From: Saccoglossus kowalevskii
Lineage: Eukaryota; Hemichordata; Enteropneusta; Harrimaniidae
Length of the DNA: 17,616 nt
NCBI RefSeq assembly: GCF_000003605.2
Contig: NW_003140813.1
Span: forward strand, 459,691-477,306
Reading direction: 5' to 3'
Below are positions 9,811 through 17,399 of the stretch, in pieces. The position numbers were made by a program, and so were the translations under genes. Numbering within the stretch: position 1 is the first letter of the stretch; each line of letters starts with the position of its first letter. The notes under the pieces were generated by a model. That model worked only from the letters and a program-made list of their open reading frames with translations, made no database searches and was not told where the DNA came from.

Positions 9811-10877
9811 TAGTAAATAAAGCAAATACAGTAAATAAATTTTAAAATAATGATGTGTTGTAGTTAATGGAGACAAGTTTGAACTTTCAAGTAAACAATT
9901 TTTTCTTTGAAAATATATTTGCAAAATTGGCAATACAGCTCTGAAGAATTGTGCTCGAGGAAAACAATTTTATTTTATATTACACCTTCCTGGCAATCTG
10001 TCATCAATTGAAGTGAATTTGAAAGTGTGTCATGACAGTAACTGGGTCAACTCTTAAATTCAGATTGTAATGATGCAGTGTTTAGTTTACTGCCATAGTA
10101 AAATAAAAAACTATTATCTACTTTACGTCCCTGGCAATCTGACCCATGGTAATACTAACAGTAACAAATCATGGAAAAACTTTGATCCAAAAACCATTAG
10201 CTAATACTAAGTCAATGTTAGGTCAAGATAAATGGAAAGAAAATGACTTCTGCAGGCAATGTGTTAAACTTCTTTTCAGTACAAATACATTTTTTCAGCA
10301 CAGTAGATTGAAATGATATAGCTGCCACATTCAGACAGTTTGAGTGCATCAATGAGGTGTGCCCTCATCAACTTAGGCACTATCGTTATCTTTTTATCAG
10401 TGAGATTTTGGTTTCTGTTTGAAATTGACAACGAAGACTACTTTTCTCGTACAGTAATTAAGGTCTAATTATGTTTGGTAACTCTAAATGACTGCATTAA
10501 GCAATTTAGATGTTTAATTCATAATGTTTTAGAGTAGTGAACTTGTATGCACACTATGACAGCAATTATTTACAATCATGTGTATGTCAGACAAAAAATA
10601 TCATGCATTGATCAAAAGTATTAGCCCTTAAGTTTTGGGGTTAACAAACATGTACAGCAGCGGCTTTTGGCCAAACTGTCACAAACATTTATTGCATTCG
10701 CTTCGTCCATTTATTATGCTTGTATCATACATTTATTGCACTGATGTCACGCATATTATACTACATTGAGGTCTGAATAGATCGACTCAGGTCATAGTAA
10801 TTGTATTTTGTAGTGAAAAATGCAGACATGGGTCATCAATTGCTACGAATGCACAACAGCATTTTATCAAAGCCCTG
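9811..10877. other. Gene-free stretch
   Basis: Nothing recognised. The 12-mer CCTGGCAATCTG occurs twice about 140 bp apart (near 9990 and 10130), without further similarity around it. Confidence 0.5.
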
Positions 10878-10917
10878 TGGCTCGAGCCAGAAAAATAGTC
10901 GTGTTCGGCTTGAGCCA
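10878..10917. repeat. Paired GGCT(C/T)GAGCC palindromes
   Basis: TGGCTCGAGCCA (10878-10889) is a perfect 12-bp palindrome. CGGCTTGAGCCA (10906-10917) is a near copy 28 bp later. They lie about 70 bp before the second Myb/SANT-like fragment, echoing the palindromes around the first. Confidence 0.7.
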
Positions 10918-10988
10918 TATTCGACTTCAATAAACCCTGGCTAAATCATGCCTAAATCGGCTTCTTCAAGTAACCTCTTACTTCAATT

Positions 10989-11128
10989 ATGGCGGACACA
11001 ACATCGTTTGTAATTTTGTGTAATTTCTGGCTTGACGAAGAGGTACGCGCCCTAATATATATTTGGAATCTAGTGAAGAAATACTGCAACACAAACTCGA
11101 AAGGATGACTGACAGATCCAATGGAAAT
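10989..11128 (+). pseudogene. Decayed Myb/SANT-like domain, copy 2
   Basis: From ATG 10989 the frame reads MADTTSFVILCNFWLDEEVR and then ALIYIW, giving the W-x-D-E-E-x-x-A-L-I-x-I-W pattern of the Myb/SANT-like first helix about 14 residues after the Met. It stops at TGA 11106. The expected continuation lies in another frame at 11072-11128 (SEEILQHKLERMTDRSNGN), resembling the E-I-Q-x-x-L-x-x-x-x-R-N linker of the family. One frameshift near 11072 and later stops disable it. Copy 1 at 6927-7068 is similar in motif but not close in DNA sequence, so these are separate old insertions or different family members. Transposon origin is inferred. Confidence 0.45.
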
Positions 11129-12205
11129 TGAAGAAACTTTTTAAAGACACCAAAGATAAATTGTACATTGTAGAAGCAGTCACGATGCAGTTTTCAGTCA
11201 TTTTCATACTAAGTATTTGACTGCGTTGTTCATCTCTGATCGAACTGAACTGAATTCTGACAGACCTCGGCTCTCGTTTGGTCCCGGCCGTGTAAAAACA
11301 TTGGAGATAATCTCCTGTTAATTTGTGGAAGAAACAGTAGTTCGGCTCTGATACAATGCTGCCATTTTTCGTAGCAATAGAAGTCAGGTGGTCTTGAAAG
11401 AATGACAGTAAACGAGTAATCAAAATGCAATCAATACATAACCCTGATACAATAACTTTGCAGTTGAATGCAAAAATTATGACAAGTTGCATGAAAGATG
11501 TACTGTACATTTCATAAGACCACATAATCAAACAAAAAACTTTTTTTTGAAAGACGTGACTTTGGCTAACAAATTCTACAGCAGAAAAATTTCATTAATT
11601 CATCAACAGAGGGCGTTGCACAGTATGTGTGAAAAAAGATCACCCACACTTTTTTTGGCAGTGACAAACTAGGAAATATTATATAAAATTGTTTTGCTTG
11701 TTATTTGAGGCGACATGATTACTGAGCAATTTGGCTTTTTGGGTCATGAAAAATAGAGTCACACATCATGATGTTCTGTCATTGCAATAAAGATAAAATT
11801 TACAGCCAGGCTGTCATTGTCCAAATCACATGGTTTTGTAATTGTGGATTTATTGCCTCACAATAAGTGGGGAGGTATTGGGTGAATAGGTGGTGGACCT
11901 TGGCTGACAAACAATGAACAGAGATCTATATAGTATAATGGATATCGTGCATACAGTCGTACATGACGTAAATAGTAGCCATACGTTACAGCTGCTATAT
12001 TTCATACAATAGTGATAAATGATGTAACCATTATTGTATTGACTGTCAGTGTGTATACATGTCATAAAAACTACACATTATGTCATCGTGGTTACTATTA
12101 TGACAGTAATTGCTTAGTTTAAACTGACCGTTACATAATGTTAATTATTATTCATGAAGTCAGTCAGCCAGTCAAAAGAAAACACCAAGAATGATGACAC
12201 TGAAC
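11129..12205. other. Gene-free stretch
   Basis: A 153-codon minus-strand open frame (11070-11531) overlaps the Myb/SANT-like remnant and has no recognisable domain. The word ACAGAGGGCG at 11606 is the reverse complement of one at 6834 (CGCCCTCTGT), which may be a shared element end. Nothing else is supported. Confidence 0.45.
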
Positions 12206-12232
12206 GCAATGGAGAAGAGGTTTCTCCATTGC
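12206..12232. repeat. Short perfect hairpin, 11-bp stem
   Basis: GCAATGGAGAA (12206-12216), a five-base spacer GAGGT, then TTCTCCATTGC (12222-12232). The stem is perfect and the loop small, so it could fold in RNA. It lies inside a 133-codon minus-strand open frame (12164-12565) in which I recognise no domain. Confidence 0.85.
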
Positions 12233-12627
12233 TTTTGGATAAAGTAATAAGTTAGTGGTAACATTGCAATTGTTCTTATGAGAACTCATAGACAAGAGGT
12301 AAAGTTGTTTATTTTCATGAAGCCGGATCAATAAATGTAATAAACTGAAACTTTTTTTTAAATTTCTAAAGATGAATAAGTAAAAAATACATGATGTACT
12401 AGTATATGGGAAATGACTGCAATTGTCTTGTTTTGAGTTATCACATTTACTAACACTCAAACAAATCCATAGAGCACCCAGATCGTGAACCAACTCGAAG
12501 CGCAAACACATGGGTTGTAGATATATATTAATAAACATATATCTGAAACACCGGCAACACTTCAAGTTTTAGTTGGTCGTTCATAAAGCCCCTCCCCTAG
12601 CAGCACTGGAACGGAAGACATGCACCA

Positions 12628-12640
12628 CGGTTACTAACCG
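12628..12640. repeat. Palindrome CGGTTACTAACCG
   Basis: Perfect 6-bp arms around a single C, in the GC-richer region upstream of the RagC/D homologue and the possible minus-strand exon. It may be a dimeric transcription-factor site; no factor can be named. Confidence 0.6.
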
Positions 12641-13545
12641 TACATGCACCGACCATGTTCGTTTATCGATATGTCTGCACGCGCACGATGCTTACCTACC
12701 ACAAACTATGACTCAGTAAGCGATATCTCATTGTCACAAACTTCGGTAAATAAGTAAGATTTCGCTTTTAAATTACACAAATAGGCGACCTTTAACGTTG
12801 ATAATCGACGCGGCCATTTTGAATGTTGCTTGTATCGTAGCCTTCAAACGATACATCTTCTCTCGGTCACTGTGACACTGAAGGGATGGAAGTCATCGAA
12901 CAAAAATTGGATACTCACCAGTTTGTTGACTCGACATGAGACTGCTACGGTGAATGACAAGTACTTGGCAAGAATAATGGCAGAGTTCGGTGATGTTTAA
13001 GTAATCATACAATTCACATATAAATAGGCGTAAATAAAGTAACGTCAAGATGCAAACTTGATAAGTCCACGATCGCGGCCGAGATGCGACTCAGGTTGGG
13101 TCGCAGTTCGAACTCGCAATGGCGTTGCAGTTCGAACTTGGATGTTTGGATGTATCAACACGAATAGCAGGGGTTAAAACAATATAACTAATAACTTGTA
13201 TACACGAACATTGACTCTTGCGGTTTGGTAGTGATCAAACGAAACGAGGACAGTACATACAAAAACACCTTACACAACCAAAACCAGCTTTCATTCAAAA
13301 CACACCGCGACCTCCAAATCACTTCCGGATATTTGAACTTACTGTATGATGTCATTTCTGGATGGAACAAGCAAAATATATTAAAAACTAAAAATTCGTT
13401 TTAAATAATTATAATATGGCAACTACATATGTTTTTTTATTATATTTCTATACATGTTTATTAATATAGTATAACTAAACTTGTTATTTTATTTGTACAT
13501 TTATCTTATATCGGTCTAAAATATATTCTGTGAACGAGCCTGCAA
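12641..13545. promoter_or_regulatory. Promoter-like GC-richer region between divergent starts
   Basis: CpG-containing words are more frequent here than in the preceding 12 kb (for example around 12680, 12810 and 13070-13130). A YY1-type site, CAAAATGGCCGC on the minus strand, lies at 12810-12821. The palindrome AGTTCGAACT occurs at 13105-13114 and 13129-13138, 24 bp apart in a short direct repeat. No TATA box is clearly placed. The plus-strand start codon candidate lies at 13578 and a possible minus-strand start at 12937, so a bidirectional promoter is plausible but unproven. Confidence 0.35.
12919..12937 (-). CDS. Possible first coding exon of a divergent gene
   Basis: On the minus strand, ATG at 12937-12935 is followed by codons for Ser-Ser-Gln-Gln-Thr and one extra G, then a strong donor (CTG before GTGAGTAT, intron from 12918). 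The reading frame stays open for well over 30 codons upstream of the ATG. No matching downstream exon was recognised in the 12.9 kb to the left, so the product is unknown. A strong donor just after an ATG also arises by chance. Confidence 0.2.
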
Positions 13546-13553
13546 TCACATGA
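13546..13553. promoter_or_regulatory. M-box/CLEAR-like E-box TCACATGA upstream of RagC/D start
   Basis: TCACATGA, the M-box form bound by MITF/TFE factors, 24 bp before the proposed start codon. Mammalian RagD is a known TFEB/MiT target. Conservation of that control here is an inference from a short motif. Confidence 0.3.
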
Positions 13554-13577
13554 TTAGAAATTACCAAGTTGATCAAA

Positions 13578-13580
13578 ATG
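13578..13580 (+). CDS. RagC/RagD homologue, exon 1 end (start codon), proposed
   Basis: The sequence GATCAAAATG is followed at once by the consensus donor GTGAGT (13581-13586). Used as exon 1, this leaves the intron in phase 0 directly after the initiator Met and joins to TCG at the start of exon 2. The protein would then begin Met-Ser-Tyr-Asp. Vertebrate RagC and RagD also begin Met-Ser, and A at position -3 suits initiation. No other plus-strand ATG upstream of exon 2 gives a better donor in the right phase that I could find. The 5' untranslated part and transcription start are not defined. A different first exon further upstream cannot be excluded. Confidence 0.55.
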
Positions 13581-13976
13581 GTGAGTATTTGCATGGTTTT
13601 GCCGTTTTGGTTTGTTTCATTACGTAGGTCAATTATTCTGTGTTATTGTTTACTGACGACTGTGGTCACGATGTAGCATACTGTGTTTAAAGCACGAACA
13701 AAATAGATTTCATTTGAGTTTACACTACTGTTCACTTATCCAGCCACTGGAAGAACGTGGAACGCGAATGGTTTTGAGGGAAAACAACAGTCAAAACAGT
13801 CTGTAACTTTTCAATACCATCACGTACGCCTTGTTTTAGTGGTGACCGTTAGGTCAGACTTTCAACCACCCATGTATATGGTGAAAGTAACCTATTTGAT
13901 TCTTGCATTTGGCTCATGTACGCTTTCGGATTACTGCCGTATGTTCATCAGACTAGCCTCTGTCACGCGCAAATAT

Positions 13977-13986
13977 GTCACATGAC
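13977..13986. promoter_or_regulatory. CLEAR-like E-box GTCACATGAC in intron 1
   Basis: Differs by one base from the lysosomal CLEAR consensus GTCACGTGAC and contains the CACATG core accepted by MiT/TFE factors. It lies about 400 bp after the proposed exon 1. It is motif-level evidence only. Confidence 0.3.
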
Positions 13987-14077
13987 TTCAAGGTAATTAA
14001 GTTTTCTGTAGTAGTACTGTATCTAGCAAGTTAGTCAACAATTAACACAGGTTTCGTGATTCTTCTCTGCTCCATAG

Positions 14078-14100
14078 TTTTTTTTTTTTTTTTTTTTTTT
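14078..14100. repeat. Poly-T run of 23
   Basis: An uninterrupted run of 23 T about 60 bp left of the TTAA-bounded element. It may be the antisense tail of an old retroposed copy, but no retroposon body was recognised next to it. The length may be inexact in sequencing. Confidence 0.9.
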
Positions 14101-14158
14101 CAAGAGTTAATTTTGTTTCTACATGTAGTTTGAAATTTCAAACTTTTCAAGAAGGAAG

Positions 14159-15060
14159 TTAAGGTAGAGATGCAGGTTCGTAGGCACTTGGGAGTGAAAT
14201 TTTATTTTTTTTGCTTTTTATTATCCAAACAGTCTTGGCTATAAACTGTTAAAATGTGAATAGTGGGACATACTCAAAAAAACGATTTTAAAATATAGGT
14301 AACAGGCGCAAACATTCTCTCTTTTGAATGCTTAGCAAGATTTAGCAAGGCTGTACATAAATAATAAAAAAAGAAACATGGTGAAAAAAAGAAATGATGG
14401 GATCTCCATATTATGCACTATATTTAACTTTTAACAAAACGATAATTGGTTTAAATTTGGAACTGTTACAGCCATTTTAATTATGAGCATTAGCAAACTT
14501 CTTACTGAGTGAATTGTTATGCAAATTAGCAATTGTCTCGGCTTCTTTTTAGTGCACATCCCAGAACTTTAAAAAAAATAGCTCCTAGACCCTTTGACCT
14601 TTTGTTTTGAAATTTTCACAAATGATTGACAATGTGCCGTCTGGGCATTGTTTTTGGTTGAACAGTGTTACAACAATCGTACAGACAACTAGCATGGGTG
14701 TTAATTTATGCGTAAACTTGAAGTAGTGAAATTTGAGCTGCTGCCCTGCAAAATGGACAACTGGTAGACAATTTTCAAGACGGCACTTTCTTTATAGTAA
14801 ACAGATGTACCCATAAACCAATTTTGACAGGAAACAGAAGCATGGTTTAGAAGCTTATCTTTTTTACATCACTTTTGACCCAAAAAGCACATTTTTGTGC
14901 ATATTTCAAACTAGTGTCGATAAAAAAAATAATAACAAAATTTTAAAATTTATACAATAAGCTTTTCGAAAATATATAGTTTTGTGGACAAGGGAGGTCA
15001 TCTTGGTTTCCTAATTAACTAATTAAAATACCTGTCAGGTAAACTGCATCTCTACCTTAA
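14159..15060. mobile_element. Non-autonomous DNA transposon, TTAA target site (Kolobok/piggyBac-like)
   Basis: TTAA at 14159-14162 and 15057-15060 bound an 894-bp element whose termini are a perfect 13-bp inverted repeat: GGTAGAGATGCAG on the left (14163-14175), CTGCATCTCTACC on the right (15044-15056). Counting the TTAA, 17 bases are perfectly inverted. TTAA duplications are characteristic of the piggyBac and Kolobok superfamilies. Ends beginning GG suit Kolobok better than the usual CC start of piggyBac, but this is tentative. The interior is AT-rich and encodes no recognisable transposase, so the element would have moved in trans. It sits in intron 1 of the RagC/D homologue. Confidence 0.8.
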
Positions 15061-16248
15061 ACAAGAAATAAACCTCAAACAATTATCGACGAACACAATG
15101 TAATTCTTATTGCGCATGCATAATATATCACAGTTACTAGGAGAACGGTTAGAAAACTGTCTTGGCTCTTTTGTTAGGATGTGTGTCTCGGTAAACATTT
15201 AAAATGAAGAGAATTAGCGTACTGCTGACGTTGCGGTGATCGTAATTTGCATAAAATTACATATTTGTTGGAATATTGGGGTTTTCTGTAATTTGTTTTC
15301 CTAAAAATTTTTCTCGATTTATACAACATAGTTCAGGATTTGGTATGAATATGAACACTGAAATAAAAAAAATATATTCAGATAAAACTACGCTATGAAA
15401 CCATACAACTTCCTGTGTCACTTGAACTGCCAGCGGTTAGATGGCCGACATTGCTATTTGGAAGAAAAATGTCAGCAAACTTTGAGAAAATGAAACCAAC
15501 ATTATTTAAACTATTATAGTTCTCTCATAAAGGACTCTCAGATTCTAATTCAATGTACAAAATAAACTTGTGAACTGTTCCGAGATGCATTTTTGGGGTA
15601 CAAAATTTCGTCGCCATGTTGGACAACAGTAGATGTAGACTTACGATCACCCTTCTGAAACGATGAAAATTTTCTACAACATCTTAGTATTTAACTTAAC
15701 AGAAATTATAACAATGTAAACTATAAATACTAATTTAACAATGCATTGTACTAAAATATAATTTCTTTAGACTTTTCAGCTATTTTTCCGAACTAGTATG
15801 ACAAACGCAGACAAAATGGCTGAGGATGCTAATCTATTTCCTAAAGTTACGATTGAAATTAGTTATGATAATCACAATTCCACATTAATATACCCAAACA
15901 TTAGCCTAGTAATGAATACTAACATTTTAGAACATTCGCAGAGTTTTTTGGGTACAAAATGCTGTGTTAAATTTTGATTCACAGACGGCAAATGTGTCAA
16001 CAAAACAAACTATGAGTATTTTCATTCTTTTTGAGAACAACAAAACCTTGAATATCACACAACATTCGCCCAGAAGTCTATTTCTTCGATTTAATAGACA
16101 CACGTGGAAAACAACTAAATTAAAATAAAAGACTAATCTGCCCTGAATGTGAAATTTTGAAAAGGCAGATACTACATCTACACTACAGTTTTCTGAAATC
16201 AAGACATTGTTTTCTAGACATTTATAAATTTTTATAAAACATTAAATT
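15061..16248. other. Intronic stretch without recognised features
   Basis: AT-rich, with one octamer at 15245. Small frames beginning ATGGC occur at 15441 and 15816 on plus, and an ATGGCGACG on minus near 15615. They lack domains and splice partners. GTACAAAAT preceded by T/G-rich sequence occurs near 15598 and 15951, a possible trace of an old duplication. Confidence 0.4.
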
Positions 16249-16690
16249 TAAAAAACAATGCATTAGTATTTAGACACTGTTATCATTTCGTATGCAACAT
16301 CGACACGCCAGAAGCTGAGGATTACCCGAAGAACAAAAAACCCTGGCAATATTTAATGTATTCAGAGCACATCGATGTGAAGATTTTTTAAAAAAACTAT
16401 ACGTCCACAACATTGTCACTGTATTTGTTCGGGTCTATTGTACCAATCAGCTGCAACCCTTTGATCTTGCCATCAACAAACCTTTCAAGGACTCGCTGAA
16501 ATTTAATTTTCAAATGTGGTACACTGACCGTATTTTGAAGGAACTGCAGACAGGAGCTGATATTTCCGATGTCAAAGTCAATCTTCATCTTTCAGAATTA
16601 AAACTACATGTACTTCATGCTAAATGGTTATTTGAAGCCGGCCAGTCATTGAACATTGCCAGGAATTGTGTACAACTTGCTGCCATTACA
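16249..16690 (+). mobile_element. Decayed pogo/CENP-B-type DDE transposase fragment
   Basis: In the plus frame from 16319, GLPEEQKTLAIFNVFRAH is followed at 16439 by CTNQLQPFDLAINKPFKD, and then by WYTDRILKEL and LHAKWLFEA (about 16517-16645). This is the order seen in the C-terminal half of DDE_1 (pogo/Tigger/jerky-like) transposases: the second-Asp region (usual I-F-D-x-F-x-A-H), the C-T-x-x-L-Q-P-L-D motif with the third Asp, then the W-Y and L-x-x-x-H-A-x-W helices. Upstream homology continues in another frame (VIISYATSTRQKL, 16279-16317), with one surplus base near 16318 and a stop at 16264. The second catalytic Asp reads Asn (AAT 16355-16357), while the Asp after Q-P-F is kept (16463-16465). 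The N-terminal DNA-binding half and terminal repeats were not found. It is inactive, in the same orientation as the host gene, and intronic. Confidence 0.8.
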
Positions 16691-17247
16691 GATCGACTGA
16701 AGCCACTACGTGAACATGTGGAACAAGTTGACAATCACATGATTATTGCTGTTGTTATAAAATGTCTCTTTTTTAAAACCAGAATTCAGATGAATACATA
16801 ACATTTTTATTCACTAGTCTTGTGTTACTAGTATGACATTCAGAAAGATAATGTCATATCTGAACTTTTCATAAATTTTACATATTTGTGTAAAAAAAAT
16901 ATTTATTGACTGTAAATACATTTTTTTAACAATGAAATAAAAACATTAAATGAGTACTTTGTTTTCCACTGCTAGAATGATGTGAGTGTTGTGTGGAGTG
17001 TTGTGTACATCGATGGTGGTACAAAAATACAGCGTCCCCAGCGACAAAATTGAAATAAATAACCTCTAAACAAAATTTTCACGCATTTTAATTTTATCGC
17101 AGAGAGTCACCTCCGCGAACCATGCAAATATTAAACTACGGAAATAATTTCCGATTCTACAGTATTGGTTTACCTCCCTGACTAGCAGTTCCTAGTTATT
17201 TGTATTTTGTTTATATGTTTTATTTATATTTGCTCTCTCTGTTTCAG
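16691..17247. other. End of intron 1
   Basis: AT-rich sequence with an octamer at 17122-17129 and the exon 2 polypyrimidine tract and acceptor at the right end. The transposase frame runs on to 16800, but similarity to the family fades after about 16690. Confidence 0.5.
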
Positions 17248-17399
17248 TCGTATGATGAAGAAGATTTCAGTGGTGGTGGTGGATACGTAGTTGGATCATT
17301 TCCCAAAGAGTTTGGTTATGGGCCAGATGATACAGACGCTGACGGAGCAAATGCTTCACCTGACAATAAGCCTAGAATACTCCTCATGGGATTAAGGAG
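17248..17399 (+). CDS. RagC/RagD-family GTPase, exon 2 (N-terminal, partial)
   Basis: Encodes the N-terminus of a Rag GTPase of the RagC/D class. In animals this protein pairs with RagA/B on the lysosome and recruits mTORC1 when amino acids are present. The exon (152 nt) reads SYDEED, a Gly run, then SFPKEFGYG, which matches SFPKDFGYG of vertebrate RagC, then an acidic linker, then KPRILLMGLR, identical to the strand leading into the P-loop of RagC/D. It ends two bases into the next codon (AG, expected Arg) at a GTTAGT donor, so the P-loop G-L-R-R-S-G-K-S is split by intron 2 and the G domain lies beyond the window. The acceptor at 17247 is strong. The short acidic, Gly-rich N-terminus is typical of the family and not conserved in length. 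RagC and RagD are separate genes in vertebrates; an invertebrate usually has one, so I give no symbol. Confidence 0.93.

Larger units (their letters stand above)
13581..17247 (+). other. Proposed intron 1 of the RagC/D homologue (3.67 kb)
   Basis: It runs from GTGAGT at 13581 to a strong acceptor, with pyrimidine-rich GCTCTCTCTGTTTCAG ending at 17247. It contains a second MiT-like E-box, a poly-T run, a TTAA-bounded non-autonomous transposon and a pogo-like transposase fragment, both listed separately. The rest is AT-rich. A 53-codon open frame with ATG at 15816 starts in good context but has no recognised domain or donor. Confidence 0.55.

Noticed and set aside
11070-11531. 153-codon minus-strand ORF
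   Set aside because: It partly overlaps, on the opposite strand, the Myb/SANT-like remnant, which has better family support. No domain or splice context was seen.
6832-11616. GCGCCCTCTGT at 6832 and ACAGAGGGCG at 11606 as the two ends of one 4.8-kb transposon
   Set aside because: The shared word is about 10 bp, no target duplication was found, and the interior does not form one element. The word is common in animal repeats.
12164-12565. 133-codon minus-strand ORF
   Set aside because: Rich in Cys, Leu, Ser and Phe with no recognised motif; part of it comes from the perfect hairpin at 12206-12232. Chance cannot be excluded.
13105-13138. tRNA B-box-like TTCGAAC repeated twice
   Set aside because: The palindrome AGTTCGAACT resembles a B box, but the final C of the consensus is missing, no A box lies at the right distance, and no cloverleaf forms.
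15816-15977. 53-codon ORF starting ATGGCTGAGGAT in good initiation context
   Set aside because: No domain recognised and no splice donor at its end; it lies within the proposed intron and is short enough to be chance. It was considered as an alternative first exon and not supported.
16397-16588. Minus-strand ORF over the pogo-like fragment
   Set aside because: It is a shadow of the plus-strand transposase frame, which shows the family motifs.
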